In this document: positions 1-8,375 of the stretch, one piece after another
Layout: each line of letters begins with the position of its first letter
Position numbering within the stretch: position 1 is the stretch's first letter
NCBI RefSeq assembly: GCF_900106765.1
Contig: NZ_FNNG01000005.1
Location: 62,001-126,000, forward strand
From: Tepidimicrobium xylanilyticum
Lineage (GTDB): Bacteria; Bacillota; Clostridia; Tissierellales; Tepidimicrobiaceae
Length of the DNA stretch: 64,000 bases
Direction: 5' to 3'
Made by a program: the position numbers and the translations under genes
Notes under the pieces: generated by a model
Seen by the model: only the letters and a program-made list of their open reading frames with translations
Database searches by the model: none
What the model was told of the DNA's origin: nothing

Positions 1-2
1 GA

Positions 3-695
3 CTTCCATTGCAATATAATTACTATGTTCAAAGTATGATTTATAAATTATTAAAAGAAAAAATGGCAGACTTTTTACATGAAAAAGGTTTTGAACTAGG
101 AAAGAGACAATTTAAGATGTTTTGTTTTTCTCCTCTTATTGGAAATTATAAAATATTAAAGGAAACAAAAGAAATTGAATTTAATGACCAAATTGATTTA
201 TATATATCATCTCCGATGATTGAATTTTTGGCACAATTAAGCAATTCTCTGTTGTTAGATGACTACGTCATTTTAAGTAGCGAAAGGCTTATGGTGAAAA
301 ACTTAGAGATAAAAAAAGAATCGGTGAAAGGTGATAAAGTAATGGTACTTGCCTTATCACCAGTAACAGTTTATAGCACCTTATATAGACCAGAAGGGAG
401 AAAATATACTTGTTATTATGCTCCAAACGATAAGGAGTTTACTAGGCTTATTTCAGAAAATATAATAAAAAAATATATGGCATATTATGAAAAAGAACCA
501 GTTAATAAGGAATTTACTATTAAACCAATAGGTAATAGTAGGCTACATGTTCTAACCTATAAAGGAACATTAATAAAAGGATATTCGGGAAAATTTATTT
601 TGCAAGGGGATCAAAGTTTGATTGAGCTTGCTTTATCTTCGGGATTAGGCAATAAGAACTCTCAAGGATTTGGTTTTATAAAGTTATTAGATTAA
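3..695 (+). CDS. cas6: Cas6 CRISPR pre-crRNA endoribonuclease, 5' end outside window
   Basis: Cas6 cuts the CRISPR precursor transcript within each repeat. The reading frame is open to the left edge (codons from base 3 read L-P-L-Q-Y-N-Y-Y), and Cas6 proteins normally have a short N-terminal strand before this point, so the true start lies upstream. The C-terminus carries the family's glycine-rich loop (GLGNKNSQGFGFIKLL), which binds the repeat RNA. It is followed 34 bases later by cas4, all on the plus strand, and its natural substrate is the array at 2802-3633. Family assignment is firm; the subtype cannot be read from Cas6 alone. Confidence 0.93.
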   Translation, partial: LPLQYNYYVQSMIYKLLKEKMADFLHEKGFELGKRQFKMFCFSPLIGNYKILKETKEIEFNDQIDLYISSPMIEFLAQLSNSLLLDDYVILSSERLMVKNLEIKKESVKGDKVMVLALSPVTVYSTLYRPEGRKYTCYYAPNDKEFTRLISENIIKKYMAYYEKEPVNKEFTIKPIGNSRLHVLTYKGTLIKGYSGKFILQGDQSLIELALSSGLGNKNSQGFGFIKLLD

Positions 696-729
696 CAAAC
701 ATATGTGTACTTGTATGGTGGTGAAATGA

Positions 730-1230
730 ATGGAAGAAATAAGGGTTACTGGTACAATGATTTGGTACTACTATATATGCAAGCGGGAAGTATGGCTGCT
801 GGCACATGGAATAGAAGCAGATCAAGAGAATCCATTTATAGATATTGGAAGATTTCTCCAAGAAAGCACATACAGAAGAGAAAAGAAGGAAATATCTTTG
901 GAAAATATTAAGATAGACATTATTAAGAGAAAGGATGGACAAGTAGTAATAGGAGAAGTAAAAAAGAGTTCTAAATTTAAAGAAAGTGCAAGAATGCAGC
1001 TAGCTTATTACTTGTATGAACTTGAGAAGAGAGGGATTATTGCGTCTGGCTACTTGATGTTTCCTAAAGAGAGAAGGAGAGAAGAAATAATATTAACAGA
1101 TTCATTAAAAAGAGAACTAGATGCTGTATCGGAGGCCATAAAAAGAATTATTAATAGTGATAAACCAGAACCTATTTATAAAAATACCTATTGTACAAAC
1201 TGCGGGTACAATGAGTTTTGTTGGGCTTAA
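730..1230 (+). CDS. cas4: Cas4 RecB-like nuclease of CRISPR adaptation
   Basis: Cas4 trims prespacer ends and helps select PAM-proximal ends for Cas1-Cas2. The 166-residue protein has a lone Cys near residue 17 (YICKREVW), the nuclease core GEVKKSS with a following QLAYYLY helix, and the C-terminal cysteines of YCTNCGYNEFC. These four cysteines are the usual Fe-S ligands. The length is normal for a stand-alone Cas4. A GGTGGTGA-like site lies just upstream of the ATG. The stop is 11 bases before the cas1 start, so it is probably co-transcribed with cas6, cas1 and cas2. Cas4 next to Cas1 favours a type I-B-like system. Confidence 0.93.
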   Translation: MEEIRVTGTMIWYYYICKREVWLLAHGIEADQENPFIDIGRFLQESTYRREKKEISLENIKIDIIKRKDGQVVIGEVKKSSKFKESARMQLAYYLYELEKRGIIASGYLMFPKERRREEIILTDSLKRELDAVSEAIKRIINSDKPEPIYKNTYCTNCGYNEFCWA

Positions 1231-1241
1231 AGGAGGATAAA

Positions 1242-2234
1242 ATGAAAAAGAACATATATATTTTTACTGATGGTTCTTTAAGGAGAAAAGATAATACAGT
1301 GGCTTTTGAGAGTGAATTAGGAAGGAAAATATTACCCATTGAAGATATTAGTGAGATTTTTATATTCGGGCAAGTAGATTTAAATAAGGCTTTTTTAGAT
1401 TACATGTCTCAGAAGGAAATTATATTACATTTCTTTAATTACTATGGATATTACACTGGTTCTTTTTACCCGAGAGAACATTTGAATTCTGGATATATGA
1501 TACTTAAACAAGCTGAACATTATTTGGATGAGAGGAAGAGATTAGACATTGCATTGAGAATTGTAGAGGGTGCGAGTAAGAATATATTGAGTATAATAAA
1601 GTATTATATGGCAAGAGGCAAAGAACTGGACCAAATAAATGATAGAATTAATATTCTAATTGATAGGTTAAAAGAATGTAAAACAACTAATGAGATAATG
1701 GCGATTGAAGGGAATATACGTGAAACATACTACGAAGCCTTTGATATAGTAATTGATAATAAGGATTTTAGGTTTGTTCAAAGAACAAAAAGACCTCCAA
1801 AAAATCATTTAAATGCATTGATTAGTTTTGGTAATTCAATGTTATATACTTTAGTATTATCCGAAATTTACAAAACCCATCTTGATCCACGTATTGGCTT
1901 TTTACATACAACAAATTTTAGAAGATTTACTTTAAATCTAGATATAGCGGAAATTTTTAAACCTATTATAGTGGATAGGATTATATTTACATTATTGAAT
2001 AAAAAAATCATACAAAAAGACGACTTTGAAAAAGATTTAGATGGAATTATGCTTAAAGAAAATGCTAAGAAACGATTTGTAGAAGAGTTTGATAAAAGAT
2101 TAACTACCACAATAATGCATAGAAAGTTAGGTAGACATGTATCTTACAGAAGGTTGATTAGAATGGAGTTGTACAAGCTGGAAAAACACTTAATAGGAGA
2201 AGAGGAATATTTACCTTTTGTTTCTAAATGGTGA
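1242..2234 (+). CDS. cas1: Cas1 CRISPR integrase
   Basis: Cas1 is the metal-dependent integrase that inserts new spacers at the leader-proximal repeat as a complex with Cas2. The 330-residue protein begins MKKNIYIFTDGSLRRKDN, the usual N-terminal beta strand of type I Cas1. It also has the catalytic-region features EGNIRETYYEAF, NALISFGNSMLY and LDPRIGFLHT with downstream acidic residues. The ATG at 1242 is preferred over an in-frame start at 1218 because AGGAGG sits at 1231-1236, directly after the cas4 stop. It ends 10 bases before cas2. Confidence 0.95.
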   Translation: MKKNIYIFTDGSLRRKDNTVAFESELGRKILPIEDISEIFIFGQVDLNKAFLDYMSQKEIILHFFNYYGYYTGSFYPREHLNSGYMILKQAEHYLDERKRLDIALRIVEGASKNILSIIKYYMARGKELDQINDRINILIDRLKECKTTNEIMAIEGNIRETYYEAFDIVIDNKDFRFVQRTKRPPKNHLNALISFGNSMLYTLVLSEIYKTHLDPRIGFLHTTNFRRFTLNLDIAEIFKPIIVDRIIFTLLNKKIIQKDDFEKDLDGIMLKENAKKRFVEEFDKRLTTTIMHRKLGRHVSYRRLIRMELYKLEKHLIGEEEYLPFVSKW

Positions 2235-2244
2235 GGGATGCATT

Positions 2245-2508
2245 ATGTTTGTAATATTGGTATATGATGTTGGGCAGAAACGTGTGGCAAAAGCTTTAAA
2301 AACATGTAGAAAATATTTATATTGGGTTCAAAACTCAGTATTTGAAGGAGATATTACTGAGGCAAATTTAATGAAGCTTAAAATAGAGCTACTTAATGTA
2401 ATAGATACGGATAAAGATTCTGTGGTTATATATAAATTCAGAAGTACTAAGTACTCAGCTATTGAAACATTTGGAATTAAGAAAGGTGGAGAAGAGAATA
2501 TATTATAA
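2245..2508 (+). CDS. cas2: Cas2 CRISPR adaptation protein
   Basis: Cas2 is the dimeric scaffold of the Cas1-Cas2 integration complex. The 87-residue protein begins MFVILVYDVGQKRVAKALKT, with the ferredoxin-like first strand and the conserved Asp of YDV, and includes YWVQNSVFEGDIT. The start at 2245 is chosen over an in-frame ATG at 2218, which would overlap cas1. It is the last cas gene before the array leader. Confidence 0.95.
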   Translation: MFVILVYDVGQKRVAKALKTCRKYLYWVQNSVFEGDITEANLMKLKIELLNVIDTDKDSVVIYKFRSTKYSAIETFGIKKGGEENIL

Positions 2509-2801
2509 TACATTTTAAAATTAGATATACTTGTTATTAAGATTGAGTCACTTTATAATTATATTGGATAATTCTCATAATTTTGCTGCAACATTATGAG
2601 AAATAATTGAAAAATAAGTTATTTTATGTAACAATATATATAACCAGATAATGTCGTCGACCTCCAGTAGTGCAAAAAACCCTGGAGATCGACGACAGAG
2701 CTAATGATATAAAATCGCTGATTTTAGGCGTTTGTAATTTTTTAACATTTCATTATACGAAGTTTCAAAAAAGAAATGGCTATATATAGCCATTTTAATG
2801 G
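2509..2801 (+). promoter_or_regulatory. CRISPR leader with long hairpin and palindrome
   Basis: AT-rich stretch between cas2 and the first repeat with no convincing gene. It contains a 15-bp inverted repeat with one mismatch, GTCGTCGACCTCCAG (2653-2667) against CTGGAGATCGACGAC (2682-2696), around a 14-base loop, much more GC-rich than its surroundings. A perfect 22-base palindrome (2774-2795, AAATGGCTATATATAGCC...) ends six bases before the first repeat. A leader role is inferred from its place beside cas2 and from the degenerate repeat at the opposite end of the array. Confidence 0.75.
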
Positions 2802-3633
2802 GATTATAGATTACCTATAAGGGATTGAAATCTCAAGGAATCTAAGGAAAGATTTTTTTTCCTTGATTGATTATAGATTACCTATAAGGGATTGAAACAT
2901 AGCAGTAGTAAATCAATATAAAAATGAAAATGTAAGATTATAGATTACCTATAAGGGATTGAAACCTTTTACACAAACTGGGCTTGGAGAAAAAAGAGAA
3001 AAGATTATAGATTACCTATAAGGGATTGAAACTCAGAAAACCATAGTAGTGAAAACAACTGAAAATGAGATTATAGATTACCTATAAGGGATTGAAACTA
3101 TTCCAAACAGGTAAAATTCCTTCTTCAAGTGACAGGATTATAGATTACCTATAAGGGATTGAAACGTAACAGTCCATCCCATAGCAAATGGTTTAGGCTC
3201 GGATTATAGATTACCTATAAGGGATTGAAACTCTAAAATATTCCCTAACCATGTAGGTATATCTAATACGATTATAGATTACCTATAAGGGATTGAAACA
3301 AGAAACTAAAACTGTTTCATCAATTAGGAAGGTTTCGATTATAGATTACCTATAAGGGATTGAAACTAGCACTAAAAACAACGAGGTAAGCGAAGTATAT
3401 TCGATTATAGATTACCTATAAGGGATTGAAACAGAATCCAGGCGAATCCGGGAACAAAAAGGCTAGAAGATTATAGATTACCTATAAGGGATTGAAACTC
3501 GTCATTATCTACTATTTCTATTGACATAGCATTTGTGATTATAGATTACCTATAAGGAATTGAAACATTAATGAGGCAGAAACACTTATTAATGACGGTA
3601 AAGGATTATAGATTACCTATAAGGAATTAATAG
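2802..3633 (+). CRISPR. CRISPR array, 13 repeats and 12 spacers
   Basis: The 30-base repeat starts GATTATAGATTACC and ends GGGATTGAAAC, the ATTGAAAC end typical of clostridial type I-B arrays. Repeats start at 2802, 2869, 2936, 3003, 3069, 3136, 3202, 3270, 3337, 3403, 3469, 3537 and 3604. Spacers are 36-38 bases and all differ. Repeat 1 ends in T instead of C. Repeat 12 has GGAATT for GGGATT. Repeat 13 keeps the change and loses its last bases, marking the leader-distal end on the right. Spacer 12 reads as a plausible protein fragment in one frame, as expected for phage DNA. No spacer was seen to match elsewhere in the window by eye. Confidence 0.98.
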
Positions 3634-3842
3634 ACGAGTAGCTATTTTTTTATTTATAGTCTTTTCTAAATATCATATTGTCTATAATAATACCTATACA
3701 AAGTTTAGTACCTATCCATAAATCGAATACAAAGAAATTTAAAATTCTTCATATGCAGAATAGGTTTTGAGTATATATAAGTAAGAATGAATAAAGGTGG
3801 GAGCGGTTTGATCAAAATCTATTTTGCAAGGGACAAATGATT

Positions 3843-3873
3843 AAAAAATGATAAGAGGGGAGGTTCCCCTCTT
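3843..3873 (-). terminator. Terminator of the ornithine cyclodeaminase gene
   Basis: A nine-base stem (AAGAGGGGA / TCCCCTCTT, 3853-3873) is followed on the minus strand by a run of Ts. It lies just beyond the stop codon of the minus-strand gene. The rest of 3634-3842, between the array and this hairpin, is AT-rich and shows no gene. Confidence 0.85.
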
Positions 3874-3886
3874 AATTATTGTCCAA

Positions 3887-4927
3887 TTAAGTGGCTATTC
3901 TAGTCCCTAAATTGTTTTTCAAGTTGTTTTTTAATTTTTCTATTTCAGTTACCAACAGATTTAAGAATAACCCTACATCTGTTACTATTCCTATAGCTTG
4001 GCTACTTCCTCTGTCACTTAGTTTTGTAACTACAGCAGAGTTAATATCTACACAGATCATTTTAGTTCTAGCAGGCAACATATTGCCGCTGGCAATTCCA
4101 TGCAACATAGTACCAAGTACCAAAACTATTTCTGCTCTTTGTAAATGTTCATTATAGGCGTCTTGTGCTTTTATTATATCTGTTATTGTATCTGGTAGAG
4201 GTCCATCATCCCTTAAGCTACCTGCTAATACGAAGGGAATATTATTTTTAATGCATTCATACATAATTCCTGAATGTAAGGCCTTAGCTTCAACAGCTTT
4301 TTTGATAGAACCATATTTCATAATATGGTTTATAGCGCGCATATGGTTTCTATATCCATTATGCGTTACCTTTCCAGTTTTAGCACATACTCCCAAGGAA
4401 GTGCCATAAAGGTTTTTTTCTATATCGTGGACTGCAAGGGCATTTCCTGTCAACAAACTGGCAACATAGTTTTTGTGGATTAATTCTGAAAGATAGTAAT
4501 CACCACCAGTATGAACTACAACAGGTCCTGCCACTATGGTCAGTTTCCTATTTTTATAGAACAAATCGTATGCTAAATTTTTTATAAGCATGTCATTTCT
4601 TCTTTCGGATGAAACATAATTGCTCATAAAGCTAAAGGAATTCTCCGTTTGTTCATCATCATTTTCGTTAATTACTTTTACACCAGTATCACCACATACT
4701 ACCATATCGCCTCTTTTTATATCTCTTAATTTTTTGCATACTGCACCATGTTCATCAACTACTATCAATGCATCCATTCTCTGGTTCTTAACCTTTATCC
4801 ATTGGTTATTATGATAGATAAAAGTAGTATGATTAGTTGTAGAATAAAAGTCGTCTGGTACATGTTTATCCATAGTAGCCTTTTTTAGCACCACATTTTC
4901 ATTTATATCAATTTTATTTATAGTCAA
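3887..4927 (-). CDS. Archaeal-type ornithine cyclodeaminase (TIGR00300 / AgrE C-domain family)
   Basis: Members of this NAD-dependent family convert L-ornithine to L-proline and ammonia; they correspond to the C-terminal domain of cyanobacterial ArgZ/AgrE and to LOR/SDH-related archaeal enzymes, and are unrelated to the mu-crystallin-type enzyme. The 346-residue protein has the family signatures VVHTGGDYYLSELI, LLTGNALAVHDIE, GTSLGV, LAGSLRDDGPLPDTITD, MLHGIASGNMLPA and CVDINSAVVTKL near the C-terminus. It stands alone on the minus strand behind a T-box leader with a probable Pro specifier, which agrees with a biosynthetic role in proline supply. Arginase at 50 kb could provide ornithine. Family is firm; the exact substrate is inferred. 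Confidence 0.82.
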   Translation of the reverse strand: MTINKIDINENVVLKKATMDKHVPDDFYSTTNHTTFIYHNNQWIKVKNQRMDALIVVDEHGAVCKKLRDIKRGDMVVCGDTGVKVINENDDEQTENSFSFMSNYVSSERRNDMLIKNLAYDLFYKNRKLTIVAGPVVVHTGGDYYLSELIHKNYVASLLTGNALAVHDIEKNLYGTSLGVCAKTGKVTHNGYRNHMRAINHIMKYGSIKKAVEAKALHSGIMYECIKNNIPFVLAGSLRDDGPLPDTITDIIKAQDAYNEHLQRAEIVLVLGTMLHGIASGNMLPARTKMICVDINSAVVTKLSDRGSSQAIGIVTDVGLFLNLLVTEIEKLKNNLKNNLGTRIAT

Positions 4928-4944
4928 TTTTAAAACCCCTTTCT

Positions 4945-5210
4945 AAATATAAAAAAACCTTCATCCCTATGGGACGAAGGTAATTCGCGGTACCACCCAA
5001 ATTGATTAAATAGAAATACTACTTAATCCTCTCAAAGCCTGTAACGTTGGCCAACGGACAAACTTAATCGCTTGCAGCTTAGAGGGTGGGTTCGAATGAA
5101 ATAATCTTAGAAGACCTTTCAGTCGATGGGTCTTCCTCCCTTTAAGAATCTTTCAATCTACTGACCCTCTTCATAGCCTAAATATATATTTAAGGCTTAT
5201 TATATGCAAT
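4945..5210 (-). promoter_or_regulatory. T-box leader, probable tRNA-Pro specifier CCC
   Basis: On the minus strand the RNA has a Stem I with an AGUA motif after its base. The ascending specifier loop reads GAA-CCC-A followed by CCCUC, which pairs with GAGGG. The T-box sequence GGGUGGUACCGCG follows (plus 4984-4996), then a terminator stem ending in seven Us (4951-4981). Aligning the loop with the Trp T-box in this window (GAA-UGG-G) puts the specifier at 5088-5090, CCC for proline. The antiterminator bulge UGGU fits a discriminator A, as in tRNA-Pro. An alternative register would read CGA (Arg). T-box identity is certain; specificity is likely. Confidence 0.85.
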
Positions 5211-5371
5211 AACATATTGGTTGTCAAGTATGTTTTTTAAATTATTGTTTAAAAAATGCCTTAATTGTAAAACTAAATTAGACCTTTTTAATTTTTGAGT
5301 CAGTTTAGATTATATTTCAGTCTTATTTTTATCTAAATATTGGTATAATAATTGGGAAGGAGTTGATATAC

Positions 5372-6745
5372 ATGGCAAGGAAGAAGAAAATTGTTGAAAT
5401 TGAAATAGTAGACAATATGTTTCCGAATAAATCGATAGGTGAACATGAAGGTGAAACAGTCATATTTAAAGGAGGTATCAAAGGACAAAAGGTTAAGGTT
5501 CTTTTAAATAGAAGAAGAAAAGACTATATTGAAGGAAAATTATTAGAAGTATTAGAACGATCCCCCTTAGAAAAGAATTTATCCTGTTCTTATGATGAGG
5601 ATTGTGGAGGTTGTACTTATCAAACTTTATTATATGAAGATGAGCTGAATTTAAAGAAGGAACTGGTATTAGATTTGTTTAAAAGAGAGGGAATCGAAGT
5701 TTCAAATTTTTTGGGGATTGAAAAAAGCCCTAGAGTAGAAGGCTATAGAAATAAAATGGAATATACATTTGGAGATGAAGTAAAAGGGGGCCCTTTGGTA
5801 TTAGGTCTTCATAGAAAAGGAAGATTCTATGAAATTATAGATACTGATGGATGTAATATTGCAGATAAAGATTTTGCTATAATAAGAGGAAGGGTTATGG
5901 AATATTTTAGGCAATTAAACACAGCTTTTTATAATAAAAAGACCCATAAGGGAGTATTAAGACATTTAGTCATTAGAAAAGCCTTATCCACAGGAGAAAT
6001 ATTGATTAATTTAATAACTACGAGCCAAGGAGAAGTGGATTTAGAGGATTTTACTAAGGAATTATTAAATCTTCATGGTTTAGAGGGAAAGATTGCAAGC
6101 ATATTCTATACTATTAACGATGGTTTAGCCGATATAGTAAAAGCTGATAAGATCGATTTTGTTTATGGTAAGGAATATATTGTAGAAGAAATACTTGGTC
6201 TAAAATTTAAAATATCTCCCTTTTCATTTTTCCAAACTAATACCTTTGGTGCCGAAAAACTATATTCCATAGTAAGGGATTTTGTTGGAGATGAGAAGAA
6301 TAATATTGTTTTTGACCTATATTCAGGAACAGGCACCATTGCCCAAATACTTGCTCCCATTTGTAAAAAGGTTATAGGAATTGAAATAGTAGAAGAAGCA
6401 GTAGAAATGGCAGAAGAAAACACCAAGTTAAATGATCTTAAAAATGTTGAGTTCATTGCAGGGGATGTATTAAAAGAGGTGGATAAAATAAGGGAAAGAC
6501 CAGATTTGATAATAATCGATCCTCCAAGAGATGGCATCCATCCCAAAGCTATTAATAAGATAATCGATTTTAATCCTGAAAGATTCATATATGTATCTTG
6601 TAATCCAGTAACTTTAGCTAGAGACTTAAAAACATTTATAAATAGGGGATATAAGGTAGAAAAAATGAAATTAATGGATATGTTCCCTAGAACTCCTCAT
6701 ACAGAGGTAGTGTGTTTGATAGAGAAATGTTGTGTCCTAATATAA
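5372..6745 (+). CDS. rlmD: 23S rRNA (uracil-C5)-methyltransferase RlmD/RumA family
   Basis: Transfers a methyl group from SAM to C5 of a uridine in 23S rRNA. The 457-residue protein has an N-terminal TRAM-like domain, an Fe-S cysteine cluster (CSYDEDCGGC near residues 75-85, plus a later Cys), the SAM motif FDLYSGTGTIAQ, the DPPRDG motif and the catalytic loop YVSCNPVTLARD. The ATG at 5372 is preferred over a TTG at 5363 because GGAAGGAG lies at the right distance. A TATAAT box lies at 5343-5348. The last codons (CCVLI and stop) run into the terminal repeat of the mobile element starting at 6733, so the native C-terminus was replaced; the lost tail must be short. Confidence 0.93.
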   Translation: MARKKKIVEIEIVDNMFPNKSIGEHEGETVIFKGGIKGQKVKVLLNRRRKDYIEGKLLEVLERSPLEKNLSCSYDEDCGGCTYQTLLYEDELNLKKELVLDLFKREGIEVSNFLGIEKSPRVEGYRNKMEYTFGDEVKGGPLVLGLHRKGRFYEIIDTDGCNIADKDFAIIRGRVMEYFRQLNTAFYNKKTHKGVLRHLVIRKALSTGEILINLITTSQGEVDLEDFTKELLNLHGLEGKIASIFYTINDGLADIVKADKIDFVYGKEYIVEEILGLKFKISPFSFFQTNTFGAEKLYSIVRDFVGDEKNNIVFDLYSGTGTIAQILAPICKKVIGIEIVEEAVEMAEENTKLNDLKNVEFIAGDVLKEVDKIRERPDLIIIDPPRDGIHPKAINKIIDFNPERFIYVSCNPVTLARDLKTFINRGYKVEKMKLMDMFPRTPHTEVVCLIEKCCVLI

Positions 6746-7168
6746 TAAACTCTTGCTCTTTTAAATAATCTCTTGTTTCCATTAAAATAAACATTTGCTT
6801 CCTCCCAAAATTCTCCCCTATTTTCTCCAGAAATATAGGAGGTAGGATTAAGGAAAAAGGAAAGGAAGGACAATAATAAAAAGTAAAAATTAAGAAATAA
6901 AACAAGGATAAAAGGTTGAAATTATGAGGAAAACTCTCCAATAATTCAATCATTTTATCCTTCTTTTTTCCAACAAACCTTATCCCTTTCCCCTACTCCT
7001 TAACCCTGCTTCTATCAAATCTTTATTCAAATTTTAATATAGTTTTGCTTCAAACTTGTGGAATAAACTGGGAAAATCAAGAGAGAAAAGCAAGACTTTA
7101 TTAAATTTGGAACCAAGTTATGCGGGTTTGAGGGGGGTGAAAAAGCAAAAGTTTATTATAAAGGAACA
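6733..7168 (+). mobile_element. MITE-like element, copy 1
   Basis: A 436-base non-coding element. Its left end TGTCCTAATATAATAAACTC and the reverse complement of its right end, TGTTCCTTTATAATAAACTT, form imperfect terminal inverted repeats of about 30 bases (roughly 24 matches). Outside a short interior module it is almost identical to the copy at 29439-29818, in the same orientation: one indel and two substitutions over about 380 bases. This copy carries about 67 bases (TTTCCATTAAAATAAACA... onward) where the other has 13. It encodes no transposase and would need one in trans. Its left end supplies the rlmD stop codon. Confidence 0.85.
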
Positions 7169-7582
7169 TATATATTAAAAGCACTGCCTGATTGGTTCGG
7201 AATACCTGAAAATACAGAAGAGTATATTAATAGAAGTACTAATCTACCTTTTTTTGCAGCTATGGATAAATCAAGGCCCTTAGGTTTCATTTCATTAAAG
7301 GAAAACAATCAATATACTGCTGAAATATATGTGATGGGGATATTACCCGATTACCATAGACAGGGAGTTGGTAGAGCTTTATTTAATAGTGCTTTAAGTT
7401 GGGCTAAAGAAAAGGGGTATGAATTTTTGCAGGTAAAGACTCTTGATGAATCCCATCCTGACATTTATTATGCAAGAACAAGAAAATTCTATTTCTCTAT
7501 GGGATTTAGACCATTAGAGTGTTTTCCAGAGTTATGGGGAAAAGAAAATCCCTGCTTGATAATGGTTCAATATATTAAATGA
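7169..7582 (+). pseudogene. 3' half of a split GNAT acetyltransferase gene
   Basis: Directly after the element the frame opens with L-K-A-L-P-D-W-F-G-I-P and continues to 7582, giving about 137 residues of a GNAT N-acetyltransferase. It has the acetyl-CoA motif MGILPDYHRQGVGRALF, then LQVKTLDESHP and the GFRPLECFPELWG ending of a well-known clostridial family. Members start about 20 residues earlier, and those residues are exactly what is found at 29383-29438, beside the other copy of the element. An ATG at 7262 could start a shortened product lacking the first strand and helix. Function as an enzyme is doubtful. Confidence 0.88.
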
Positions 7583-7601
7583 TAAAAAAGAGGTGTTATA
7601 A

Positions 7602-8255
7602 ATGGATTGGAATATTATCCAATTACAGGTTGAAAACATATATAATAAATTGAACATTAGCTTTACGCCTTTTTTTCTTGAGGCAGTTCAATTATTTAAT
7701 AAAAAAGGATGTAGAAAAGTGCTAGATATTGGATGTAGCTATGGGAAACATAGCATTTATCTTGCAGAAAATGATTTTAGTGTAACTTCAATTGATACTA
7801 ATGTACAAGCATTAGAATGGCTAAAGGAATATATAGAAAAGAAATATATAAATAATATTACTGTAATGAGAGCAGATATGAACCATCTCCCATTTGAAGA
7901 TAGTTGCTTTGATGCAGTTATTTGTACATCTGTACTCCATCATCAGTGTCTGAAACAGATACAAAACAGCATTTCTGAAATTCAGAGGGTTTTGAAACAG
8001 GGAGGATACTTTTTATTTGATATTTTGTCAATAGAGGATGATTCCTATGGAGTAGGACAAGAGATAGAACCAAATACTTTCGTAGGTTCAAGAGAAGGAG
8101 AAGAGGATGTACCTCATCATTATACTGATATTGAAGAGTTAAATAAGCTATTAAAAGATTTTTCAGAAATGAAAATTCAAAAAAACCAATATCATATTGT
8201 CATTGATTCGGAAAATGAGATTATAAGTAGAGTATTTGATGTTTTGGCTTATTAG
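7602..8255 (+). CDS. Class I SAM-dependent methyltransferase
   Basis: A 217-residue Rossmann methyltransferase. Motif I is VLDIGCSYGKHSIYLA (residues 40-55), followed by SVTSIDTN with the acidic residue that binds SAM ribose, RADMNHLPFEDSCFD and the post-motif VLHH. The substrate is unknown; the family (Methyltransf_11/25) includes small-molecule and antibiotic-modifying enzymes. GAGGTG lies 8 bases before the ATG. It is the first intact gene of the accessory island, 19 bases after the GNAT remnant, and may be read with it. Confidence 0.88.
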   Translation: MDWNIIQLQVENIYNKLNISFTPFFLEAVQLFNKKGCRKVLDIGCSYGKHSIYLAENDFSVTSIDTNVQALEWLKEYIEKKYINNITVMRADMNHLPFEDSCFDAVICTSVLHHQCLKQIQNSISEIQRVLKQGGYFLFDILSIEDDSYGVGQEIEPNTFVGSREGEEDVPHHYTDIEELNKLLKDFSEMKIQKNQYHIVIDSENEIISRVFDVLAY

Positions 8256-8375
8256 ATAAAAGTGAGGAAAACTTATGTTCAATGTGGTAGAGGAAGATAA
8301 GAATAGAATTAAAAATCTAAAAGAGATATTACAAATAATGAAATATTAACTAAATCGTCCAAAGGAGGGAGAATC

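Noticed and set aside
2832-3603. Self-targeting spacers
   Set aside because: Spacers were compared by eye with the window and no clear match was found; a proper search was not possible.
6733-6953. Minus-strand frame inside the element as a gene
   Set aside because: It differs between the two element copies, lacks a ribosome site and has a hydrophobic low-complexity composition typical of chance frames in AT-rich DNA.
6725-7175. Target-site duplication around the outer element ends
   Set aside because: The left flank at rlmD (AATGTTG) and the right flank at 29819 (TAGTTAGG) do not match, so only the inner pair of flanks supports a 5-base duplication.
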